A model generated the notes under the pieces. It made no database searches. It had not been told where the DNA came from and was given only the letters and a program-made list of their open reading frames with translations. The position numbers and the translations under genes were made by a program. Shown piece after piece: positions 38,329 to 48,567 of a stretch of 64,000 nt of DNA (position 1 is its first letter; each line of letters starts with the position of its first letter). Origin of the DNA: Hydnum rufescens UP504 (Eukaryota; Basidiomycota; Agaricomycetes; Cantharellales; Hydnaceae); NCBI GenBank assembly GCA_014904985.1, contig MU128933.1:248001-312000 (forward strand). Reading direction: 5' to 3'.

Positions 38329-41300
38329 ATGTCCTCCGATGAATTCGAGCCTAAGAGTGGCGCCAACGTGTTTTCTCCCAGCGATCTCATCCAGCTCCCT
38401 CGTCCTGGATCCGGCGTTGCTAATCCTACTGGCGATCTCGCATTCGTCCAAGTCAGTCAATACTCTTTCACGGACAACAAGTGAGAAGTCATCGATCATT
38501 AAATGTGGTGGGATGCTCATCACTTACGCGTGCACCTTAGAAGCGTGAAGAAAATCTACATTGTGGTCCTGAACAGTACGGAACCTGCGTTCTTGCCCCT
38601 CGTCCCCGATGGTGGGGATGCCTTCTGGTTGGACTCTGAGACGTTAGGCCACGTTCATACCCCCACCGACTCTGGGAAGCAAGAAATACGCGCCATATCC
38701 CTCAAGTATACCCCTGCACCCACTCGATCTCTTACTTCACGTCCCCCGGTTCTCATAGGCGCATTGCCATCCAACGCTGCTGCAAGGTACCTACCGTTGC
38801 TGCCATTGGTAAAAAGCCCATGACGTTGATCAGAACTCTCTGCAATAGCAATTTCAAGTATCTGATCACCTCTCGTACTTTGGTGTTCTCATCGTATGTC
38901 TACGACGATGAGGACCTGACGACCATAAAGCAACAGGATGAGGAGTGGGAAAAACGCACCACCACCGCCCGCACATTTGACAAGCTTTATGTCCGCCACT
39001 GGGACAAATATGTTGGCCCTAAGCATTCCAGCCTCTTCACTGTGGAGCTTGGGAAGAATGAAGATGGATGGCTTCTAGGCTCCCAATACTTCGCCCCCCT
39101 CAAAGGGACCGAGCACGTATGCTATCAATTCCTCTAAGAAAGAGGGTGCACATTCAAATCGTGAATCATAGTCAGTTCCCGTAGAACCATTCGGAGGAGC
39201 GGACGACTTCGATATCTCAGATAGAGGCATTGTTTATACGGTCAAGGATCCCTCTGTCAGCGAGGCTACACACACGCGTCAGAATGTTTGTCTAGGTGCT
39301 TGCCTATAGTCCTGTAAACTATAGACTGATCTGTTTATTTTATTTTATTTAGATTTACCTTCTTCCATTGAAGAAAGGAAGCGCCCGAGACCCTTAACAT
39401 CCGGACAGCAGGGTGCAACCCGCAATCCTGTGTTTTCCCCTGATGGTACCAAAGTCGCATGGCTCGAGCTCGCGACTGATGGATACGAATCTGATGAAGC
39501 CCTGATTACTGTTTACGACCTACGTACGGATGTTAGGTACTCTCTCGACTTCAGGGAGTCGACGCGTGGTTCTCTTCACACCACCAGATGGGATCGGAGT
39601 CCTAGCAGCATTATTGTGAGTCCCATTGTTGATACCGTCGCCACCCTTCCGCTCATGCGCCTATCCTAGTTCTCCCCAGATGGGGAAAGCCTTTTCCTCA
39701 CTGCGGGAGATCAAGCACGGATTAAGGTGTTCGTCACCTCTCTGCCTTCGACACCAACCCCAACAGCGAACAGCTCAAGCATTCAACCACTCCTTATTGC
39801 ACCGTTCCCCGTTGCATTGACTTATGAACATTCTGCCAGCGGTCTCCAGCCTCTTTCTCCTGACCGCCTTCTGTTTACCAAGTCATCACTTAACGGTCCC
39901 AACAACCTTTTCGTGTTGTCCGGACTATCCCATCGAAACGAGGCCCTCAAAGTGACCCAAGTCACGAATTTCGGAGAAGATCTTCTGAAAGAAAAGAATC
40001 TAGCACCTTACGAGGACTTCTGGTTTGATGGCGCGGACCAAATTAAAGTCCACGGGTGGGTGGTCAAGCCTGGCGGATGGACACAGGACGACAAGAAAGC
40101 CACCTGGCCAGTCGTTCTACTGATACATGGAGGCGAGTTGGCCATTGCGTTTCCCATTTAACACTGGTTTGTTGAAGGTGGCATTATCTCTAGGACCGCA
40201 GGGTAAGGCTTTATGCGTCGCTTTCCAGGCGTACGTGCTTACAGTAATTATCAGGTGCATGGGAAGATCAGTGGAACACTAGGTAAGAATGATAGACATT
40301 TCATATGTATCTTGACGTTCCCTGAACGTTCCGCGGCTTCAGATGGAATCCGCAAGGTAGGCCATTGATATTACACCACTTACAACCTTGGTAATCTAAA
40401 CCCTGGTCAGTTTTTGCTCAACAGGGTTACTTTGTCATTGCCATCAATCCCACGGGGTCTACGACTTTCGGCCAAGCATTCACTGATGCTATTGCTAGTG
40501 ATTGGGGCGGACGTCCTTTTATCGACCTTCAAAAAGGCTGGGCGTATGCACTCGAACAGTACCCAGAGGTACGAGTATGAATAGTCCGAAATCATGTGGG
40601 TAGTTCATCGTAATTTCACATCTGCAAGATCGATGCAGATCGAGCCGTCGCGGCTGGAGCCAGCTGGGGAGGATATGCGGTCAAGTATGAAGGCCATTAT
40701 AGAGTTTCGACAGTCACGGCTGATTCTCCCACCACTTTTTCGCTTTACAGTTGGATCGCGGGGCATCAGGAAGAGTATGGCTTCGATTTCAAAGCCCTTG
40801 TGACACATGACGGAGTGAGTCCCAAGTTGCCCTAGATTCTCATGTCCGCCTAATACTGGGATCAGATATTTGATACTCGCTTCGGGGGCTTTGTGACTGA
40901 AGAGCTCTTCTTCGTAAGTCGTTGGGCAACGAGATCATTTCAATAGCTTTCATTCCTTGTCATAGTTCATGCATGATTTCGGAGGCTCACCGATGGATCC
41001 AGAAACGATAAAGACAGCGGAGAAATTCAATCCCGCCAACTTCGTTAACAAATGGCACACCCCACATCTCATTATCCATGGTTCAAAAGACTATCGCCTT
41101 CCGGAAACTGATGGTCTAGCTGCCTTCACGGCCCTTCAGCTGTTCGTGGTCACTATGCAGACTTCGTGATTTTTGACTGACGGAGCCGATTGGTCAGGCG
41201 GAACGTCCGAAGCAGATTCGTATTGTTTGAGGGCGAAAATCATTGGGTTCTCGCCCCTGGAAACAGGTACATAAACACGACTATTCCTTGTGGTGTCATT

Positions 41301-41403
41301 ATGTCTCATGATTCTACTCTTCGTCAGCCTAAAATGGCACCTGGAAGTACTCGGCTGGTTCGACAAATTCGTAGGCTCGAGGAGGCAACCATCAAAAGAC
41401 TGA
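38329..41403 (+). CDS. dipeptidyl-peptidase V-like S9 serine peptidase
   Basis: Prolyl-oligopeptidase family (S9, DPP-V/acylaminoacyl-peptidase branch), which cleaves short peptides. It starts MSSDEFEPKSGANVFSPSDL. An N-terminal beta-propeller region is seen in FSPDGTKVAWLELATDGYES and FSPDGESLFLTAGD. The catalytic domain has WPVVLLIHGGPQGAW, FVIAINPTGSTTFGQAFTDA, the nucleophile motif GASWGGYA, and later HGSKDYRLP (Asp) and FEGENHWV (His). It has about ten short introns, several with very small exons. Classical DPP-V is secreted, but this start gives no signal peptide. The frame remains open upstream without an ATG and encodes a hydrophobic stretch, so an alternative 5' exon is possible. Confidence 0.9.
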
Positions 41404-42157
41404 ACTGTAGAAGGCTCTAGGATGCTCCGCATCATCCCAGCGACATGGACTCGTTCGGGTCGCCACGTTCTCAGACATGCATTTTCCGGCCCTGCGTTCA
41501 CTTTGGATGCTAGATTTCCGGATTCCCGTCCATGTACTTTTATCTTCATCGCAAGCATCAAATACATTTTCCACCAGTTTCTGCTGTCTGCCCTCCATGG
41601 GGTAGGAATTGTCTCCGCCGTTGAACTCATGGCGGGCTAAAATTCTTTGGCGCGTCCGTTTATGCGAGCCCAGCTGGCCCCCATAGTGCACCTCTCCAGA
41701 ATGAGGGGTAATCCGAACTTGGTCAATGCGCATCTTCAAAGTTAAAACGAACTAAGTCTTGCATATGATTAGGTCATGCAGGACAAGGTCAGCTGAGTGA
41801 GATGTGGATCGCATCAAACATGCGGGGCGTGGGTTGCCTTACATTTCGGATTTTCGATTTCAGTAAGTAGTGACCGTATTGTGGGGTGGCGTTGGCATTA
41901 GAATAGACAATCATCAATTAGAAGAAAAATCTGTTGTAATACATGTTGCGATTCTGGCCCACAGCCTGGGACATATTGCAATCATGGCGCACTGCAAGCC
42001 TTGTTGAGAGGTATCCCGGGTTGGTCGGCTGCTGGTGTCAATGCTTATGCACAAAGTCGATGAGAATTTTGACGGACTGCTGACGCGCGCGTAAAAGGTG
42101 CGCACAATCGGATGCGGATTTTCACCTCTGGACCGTGAGAATTCCAACCGAATTCCA
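41404..42157. other. intergenic between S9 peptidase and TilS
   Basis: No recognisable gene. A minus-strand frame of 115 codons (41392-41739) and a plus frame of 72 codons overlap each other; neither has a family signature. Confidence 0.45.
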
Positions 42158-44069
42158 ATGAGAATTGCGACGGGGCCCATCACAAACCTCGAGTTTGCCC
42201 AAGTAATACGCAGCATAAATCCTCGAGGGGGATGGGGCCAAAGAATAGGTACGAAGCGCTCCAAATTCGCCAATGTGGCGTCAGCCCTGAAATGATACTT
42301 TGACCAGCCGTTGCGCTGTCTGGGGGCTCCGATTCTATTTGCTTACTCTTCCTGTTGGGCCGGATGCTTGAGTCTGCACAAGCCAAGGAAATATTCGCAC
42401 CTAATTCCGTGCCCGAGTGTCTCGCACTGACTGTAGACCACGGTTTGCAAGCCGCTTCTGCTGCCACCGCTGCCAAAACTCGAGAACACGCAGTGTCACA
42501 GGGCGTGCCGCATCGTCTTCTGTCTATTCCATGGGGGGTGAGTTTTTTCCCCCCACGGCCCGTTCCTGGCGAGGCTTTCGAAGAGCTCGCCAGAAAGGCT
42601 CGTAATCGGCTTTTACTTTCCGCTATGGTGGCGGAAGGTGCAAATGTAATAATGTTTGGGCATCATGCCGACGATCAGGTGGAGACGGCCGTTATGCGAC
42701 TAAGTCGCGGGAGCGGTTTTCTCGGTCTAGCAGGCATGAGGAAACTGCGACGGTGGGGAATGGGAGATCGCGATTCCCCTGCTCCAGAATTAGGCTGGGC
42801 GGGGGCTACAGGGATGGGAAAATGGATCGCCCGGCCACTTCTCGATATCCCCAAGGTCCCTCTCCCTCTAGGCTGATTTCACGCTCTCTGGACCCTCATC
42901 GCCTTTTCATCAGAGTCGCATTCTAGCCACCTGTGAAGAGCACGGACTCAATTATGTGGACGATGTCACGAACTTCCAGCCTGCTCTGACCATCAGGAAT
43001 GCCATACGCCATGTATTGTCAAAGTCATCATCTCTCACATCGGCACGTTATCGTTGTTATTTACGCCTGCCGAATGCTTGACCTAACAATACCGTACAGG
43101 ATGAATCCCGTGGAAACCCAGTTCCAGCCATGGTCCTAAACGCCGTTCGACTGGCCAAAATTGCTTTGCCAGAGTCTTCTTCGTCAGATAGAGACCTTCT
43201 CCGCCGATGGGTTCAAAGCAACCGATGCCTCGTGGAGGAGATGGATGCACGAGGTCTGGAAGGCCCCAAAGGACAGCCTATTTTATTATTGCTAATGTAT
43301 CTATTGTCCTTTCAATTTAGTTACCGCTTTTCTCCAGGACAACATTCGCCCAGCCCCACCGTCGACAATTCTCCTTTGGGTATCAAACGTGCCTCCAGAG
43401 GACATTCAAACAGCGGTGGTTCTCCGGATACTTCGTTTCGTTTCTCCGAACCCGTGGGGTTCGCCTAGTGCAGAAGGCGGAAGACGACGTCAAAGTCTAG
43501 CTCGCATCGCATCGTATCTATGGGCAGCCAAAAATTCTTTGTCCTTAGCAACGTCCCCAGCTCCGCATAGCTTCACAGCGGGCTCTCAGGTTCTCTGGAC
43601 CTCTGTCGTCCTACTTCCGGACCGTACGATCCATCACCGAGATCACCCGATTCTTCCACATGGCAAATTGGCCTGGATTGCAACCCGCCAGCCTCCAACA
43701 AGAAAGCGCGCCCCTTCTGCGACGCCTTCCTTGGGATCCCTCTCTCTTTCCATTGTTGTAGACATCACACATGTATTTGCAGAGGCGCGCGGAACGGAAG
43801 TCCTGTTTGACTGCCGGTTCATTTTGCGTTTTCGGCCGCCGTTTCCTGCCGTCTTGACCTTTCCAAGTAGGTCCTCGGATCTACAGGTATTGATTGTCCC
43901 ACATGGACGATACTTCCTTCCCCAGATACTCCTGAGAGGAGCAGAGGAGCCGGATACCGTCCTTTGGGAACTACGGGAAGACTATGTGGATCCTCTCGGG
44001 AGCCTGGTAGCGACCGGAGCAACAGGATGGCTCGAGGTCCGACAGGCTAGGATCCTCGATGCCCTCTAA
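42158..44069 (+). CDS. tRNA(Ile)-lysidine synthase, mitochondrial TilS
   Basis: PP-loop ATPase that converts the wobble cytidine of tRNA-Ile(CAU) to lysidine, so that AUA is read as Ile; in fungi it works in mitochondria. Exon 1 (42158-42248) gives MRIATGPITNLEFAQVI and PRGGWGQRI. Exon 2 from 42308 restores the PP-loop: RIAVALSGGSDSICLLFLL. Further family marks are CLALTVDHGLQAASAATAAK, MFGHHADDQVETAVMRLSRG and GLAGM, followed by WIARPLLDIPK, LNYVDDVTNF and IRNAIRHVL. The C-terminal part (43389-44069) is less conserved and runs in one frame to the stop. The first Met in frame after the upstream stop is used; its basic N-terminus is compatible with mitochondrial import but weak. Confidence 0.88.
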
Positions 44070-44505
44070 GCGTTTTCAATGTCTTGGCATTATTATTATA
44101 CGTTATTATTGTTATTATGAATCTTCCAGGATAATCAATCGGACACAGAGTACTGCCGGTTTTAATGAATGTCATCGGAGAAAGTAATGTCTATGGGAAT
44201 CATACAAAATGAAGGTAAGGGGGACTCGTGGTCGCTATACTCATGACATTTAAATTATTAGGGCCGGAAGGAGAGGTAATAAAAAGAGAGGGTACATTAG
44301 TTGGATATTTTTACGTCCGTTGCTGCGAAGAATGGATGAGTGGGAAGAAGCACATGAAGTCGGGGACTGCAACGGACCTGGCCTTCTGGGGACGGGTGGT
44401 ATTGGGACTAGAGGTATTGGGACGGGAGGTAATTTGGACTTCCAGAAGAGCCACTAAGCCATCGATCGCAGGTCGCCCATCCTGGAAAACAATATCAGCG
44501 GGACG
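44070..44505. other. convergent intergenic region with ATT-rich stretch
   Basis: Lies between the stops of TilS and the secreted-protein gene. An imperfect ATT repeat occupies about 44088-44118. No gene or RNA seen. Confidence 0.45.
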
Positions 44506-45846
44506 TCAAAGACAGACGCACGATTGGTTTACCATTTCGACGGTAATGTAATGATTTATCCCCGTACTGGAATTTTGTAAGAGGTTCTGGATGTACGTAG
44601 TCGTTGTTTGATATGTATAATTTCCATATGAGGTAGACCCTGTATATTGGGGAAGAAATCCGGGAGAGCCTGGTGTTGTCACGTTTGTCGTAGAATTCGT
44701 CAACGCTGGCGTTGGTGAGGAGAGATCCAGCGTTGGTATTAAACTAGTTTGACTGGTGGCATTTCCAATTAGCCAGTCTCTGCATGTCAAATGTTAGACG
44801 CAATCCTGGAACTAAGAGTCTGAGTGACTTGCCGGCCGAAATCGTACCTAAACAGAATTCAACATTGGTTAGTGATATTTTTTCATAAGAGTTCAATGGC
44901 TTGCCCATTAGGAACAATGTCATGGCCCGCTGGAGAAGGCCGGGTTGAGCGAGAGAAACGGCAAGGGTCGATCAAACACCATCATACCAGTCATTGATTG
45001 CTCGTATGAAACACTAGATGTCCGATCAGGGTGCGCCGCATTGTATAACGGAGAAACACACGCACGCCAAAAATATAGCTCCACTGCGAAAAGAGGTTCA
45101 GGCAATGATATGAGTAAGTGTACTAGACTATGAAGGAAAAGGGGGGCACGAACGTATTGGCGGCCGTCCCATTCTGTATCCAATAACGAAAGTGATTGCC
45201 TCCCTGGATAGTTTCGGTGCATGATCCTGAGAGAAGGAATCAGCAGGTGCAAAATATAATTAAGGATGCTTACCAGTGTGGGGGTTGCCATAATTGTACC
45301 TTATCACCGCTGTTTCGTTCTGAAAGCCATTACCGTCGCCAAGGTTTGCAGACTGATCACCGCCCAAGTGTTGCCCTGGGGGATACCAACTGAGAGGTGG
45401 AGCAGGTGAGCAAGTAGCAAACTTACCTAAGCATTCGATGCTGAAGTTGAATGATCTAGGTATGGGATTCAGTGGTATCGCTGGTCTTTTGGGAAGGAAA
45501 ATAAACACGAACAAGAAATAATTCAGCAAGCCGCCGCTGATTTCTTGATTGACCAGCACCGCAGGGTCAGACTTCGCAGAGATAATGGCGTTTATTGGCT
45601 CGCCAAGGCCCGCTGGGTAAGTGACCGGGATTGACTGAGCAGGGAAAGATTAGCTCAATACAGTAGCGACGCATAGGTCAATGGGCTGACTGTGAGCATT
45701 TGGCCCCCGCCTGCTGCGGGATTAATGTAGCCCGCGGGGGGGATCAAGGCCCGCTTTGAGGAGTGACGTCGAGCAAATGACCATTGAGCGCACAGGATTA
45801 AGAGAAGTGGATACGCAAGAACATGTGCTCCGTTAAGTAATACCAT
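44506..45846 (-). CDS. predicted secreted protein of unknown function (fungal-type)
   Basis: The protein starts with a hydrophobic signal sequence (MVLLNGAHVLAYPLLLILCA) and continues GYINPAAGGGQMLTSIPVTYP, GLGEPINAIISAKSDPAVLV, NQEISGGLLNYF and ECLG. After introns come LGDGNGFQNETAVIRYNYG, QGGNHFRYWIQNGTA, AIFLAVSYEQS and LGRDWLIGNATS, and a Thr/Ser/Asn-rich C-terminus with many Asn-x-Ser/Thr sites (NSTTNVTTPGS, YGNYTYQTTTTY). I recall related hypothetical proteins in basidiomycetes but no assigned function. Signal peptide plus glycosylation sites suggest a cell-surface or secreted protein. About six introns are inferred; exon borders in 44,790-45,420 are approximate. Confidence 0.75.
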
Positions 45847-46772
45847 GAAATATAAAGCCCCGTAGAAACAGTGATAGCAACGAATGAAGACGAGGTTGAA
45901 CGTTGCTGCGAGACAACCGGCGAAACCCGTCCTACCAAAAATGGTGGCTCATAAAAATGATGCCTCATGTCATCACGATGAATTATTTATTATTAAAATC
46001 CCTGAGCATCTATTGTGAGTCCAACCCTTCCATACTGTGTCGAAAGCTTGGCGAGAACCGTCTCGGCAACCCCCAGTCATCCCTGTTTCTCAATGTAGAT
46101 GCTGTATGGGGTCAGGTGGGGATACACCTTTTTGGCAGTCCACAGCTTCACAGATTGAAGCCGTGTTCGACCCTGCCATCTTACATGTTTATTGCTGGTC
46201 CGGGGAAACTACTCAGAAACCACTTTTGCATCATTTTTGCCGCGAAAGACCCTAATATCGATTTCCACTTGTAAAAATGCACCATGCTCCAGGTGTTTGG
46301 GTTGTCACCTACTTGCCGGTTCTCTCCGACCCTCTGATTAAAGCTATGGTGGCACGGCGTGACTTCACTCGACTTGGCGACTCGCGATATATTTATACCT
46401 GACGAAGAAAGTCGAAGGCCACAGACACAGCCCGTGGCTGGGCAAGAGCGTAGGACCGAATTTAATGCATAAATTAGCCCCAAACTCATGGCTTCTTCTT
46501 CAGTACCTGAGCTAGCAGGGGATTATAAAATAATATCTTGGAATCCGGGTTCCAGTCTTTTCTTTCATTGCCTTGGTTTTGAAAAGGCCGGATACCAATG
46601 TGAATATACAATTACACCAGCATACACCGGCGGTGACGAGGACAGAATTGGAATACAACCGAGAACGAGCCAGTCTCCTCGGGAGGCGGTGTAATGCGAT
46701 ACAGCCATAAAAATAGAGGTGTTTGACAATACAAAGGAATCCGGTGGGTAGAACCGGAGGTCACGTTCCCAA
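45847..46772. other. intergenic upstream of the secreted-protein gene
   Basis: Lies between the start of the secreted-protein gene and the stop of translin, both on the minus strand. Open frames up to 123 codons exist on the plus strand but show no motif. No RNA gene or repeat seen. Confidence 0.45.
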
Positions 46773-48061
46773 CTAGGCAGAAGGTGCCGCCTGTTGTGGC
46801 TCCCCCGACTGCTCGGCGGCTCCCAGGAGTTCGGGCGCTTCCAACGGGGGGCGAGAGTCTGCGGCCTCCGTAGTAGCAGCTAGTGATTGTGCAGTTCGGC
46901 TAGAGGATGTTCCGTAGCAAGTTGGCGGTTGAGTAGGAGAGGTAGCCAAAGCCGGTGCCTGGATTGGGGCGTTCAGATTTCGAAGCGACACATCGTACAC
47001 GACCTCTTCGATCTTTTTGAGGTCGTATTTGATCCTATCTAAGAATGTGAGCGGCGTACACAAGCTGATGCGAGCACTCCGGCCTACGAGTCAAACCGGC
47101 GCCGGAGGAGGTCATTTTTTAGATTGAGCTAGATGACAGCACACCTTGAAAGACTTGAACATCAAAGACACCAAACTACGCAACGTACCAACGAGAATCC
47201 AGCGGCAAGATCCTTGGTGAATGCACTAATTCGGAACGGAGCATCATAGCTTCCGAGAGTTACCATGTTGACAGCCAGACGAGACTAGGGAATCCGATGG
47301 TGAGCTTTCGCTAACAACGCTCAAGCCTGAGGGTTTCCACCAGTTCATTGATCAAAGATATCACTGCAACACAGGTGTAATCAGTATATGGAGAAGAAAT
47401 AAGGGTAAAGTACCTGCATCCATGAAGGTAATCTTCGATTTGAATGTAAAATCGATCGGCCCACCCCGCCTGAACTGTGTCCAAATGAGTTGTGAATGGA
47501 TGGGAGCTCTTTCATGCACACTGACTTCCGAGAGTCTGATTTATATCGGGCAAGGACAGAAGAGTTCCGGATTCGAGGAATTGGATCAGAGTAGCCACAA
47601 ACACTGCGGATTGCAGATGCTTGGACCAGAGTTCTTTCCAGCTAGATGCAAAGTGATAAAGTATGAAGGCATGCCAACTGAAGGTGGTGAAGGGACACAG
47701 ACCGCCAGAATTGATTCGGAGGAACTAATTCAGCTAATCGCGCTGAATGAGATCGACACATCAGGAGGGTTGGCCTCACCGTACTGAGCAAGGCAGGCAC
47801 TGTGACCATAGAAATAATAAGAATAGAACTGCATCAATGAAATAGAGCGCCCTCTACCATCTTTAGGAAGTGTTGAGTGTATCTTGTTCAGTGTCCCTGT
47901 CATACTTCGGATTTTTTTTTCCAGTTCAAGCACTTCATCCTTTATTTTCTGTCTAAGGGATTAAACAAAAACATATTGCTTCTCGCGGAGGGAATACACA
48001 CCTCTCTGACTTGAGCTTCGCGTTCCAGATGAGCGTGGATCTCTGCAATATTCAAATCCAT
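46773..48061 (-). CDS. TSN: translin (C3PO nuclease subunit)
   Basis: Translin is an all-helical single-stranded nucleic acid-binding protein that with TRAX forms the C3PO RNase. Reading from 48061: MDLNIAEIHAHLEREAQVRE, KIKDEVLELEKKIRSM, LNKIHST, LAELVPPNQFWR, WKELWSKHLQSAVFVATLIQ, FLESGTLLSLPDINQTLG, ADRFYIQIEDYLH and VISLINELSRLAVNMVTLG. The last core segments are SYDAPFRISAFTKDLAAGFS, LNLKND, RRRFD and SIKYDLKKIEEVVYDVSLRN, which is a full translin core. The last 65 or so residues are a Pro/Ala/Thr/Glu-rich extension (starting NAPIQAPALATSP) not usual for the family. About eight introns are present. TRAX is not in the window. Confidence 0.9.
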
Positions 48062-48567
48062 CAGCAGGAAGGCGGAATCAAGTCCGGCAGTCCCCGACCA
48101 TTGTTATTCACTGGCGTGCCTTGGAGTTCTCTTTTCAGCGCGGACACTCTAGGCTACGATGGATATGCAACTTCCGGCGGAAACCAGAGAGTCGTCCTGA
48201 AAAGGAATCTATCGCTCTATTCACCGCTATGGAGAGAGATGAAGTAATCGAAACGATGCGAGAAAGGAGATGATCACAAAAAAGAATTGGCATGTGGCGA
48301 TGATTCTGGCTTGCATATCATCGGTCCTGACGGCGTGGACAGCGCCTAATTGTTACCTAGTATTGGTGGCTTGACGTTCCAGTGGTCACGCGTGGCTAAT
48401 AGAGACCGGAATTTGCCGGTTAGCTACGCCCTGTCGTTCTGGTTCATTCTTGATTCACTTCTCACCTGGAATTCTGGTCTGAACCCCTCCTTTCACTCAC
48501 CCAGAACCTATATCTTTCATTCCCATCTAGACCTCTGTCTTTTCGTCATTACCTGAATATTTCTTGC
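48062..48567. other. divergent promoter region, translin and Ser/Thr kinase
   Basis: 506 bp between divergent starts. The part near the kinase (48480-48560) is pyrimidine-rich, a common fungal promoter trait. No gene seen. Confidence 0.45.

Noticed and set aside
41392..41739. 115-codon minus frame after the S9 peptidase
   Set aside because: Overlaps the 3' end of the peptidase and other frames, with no motif.
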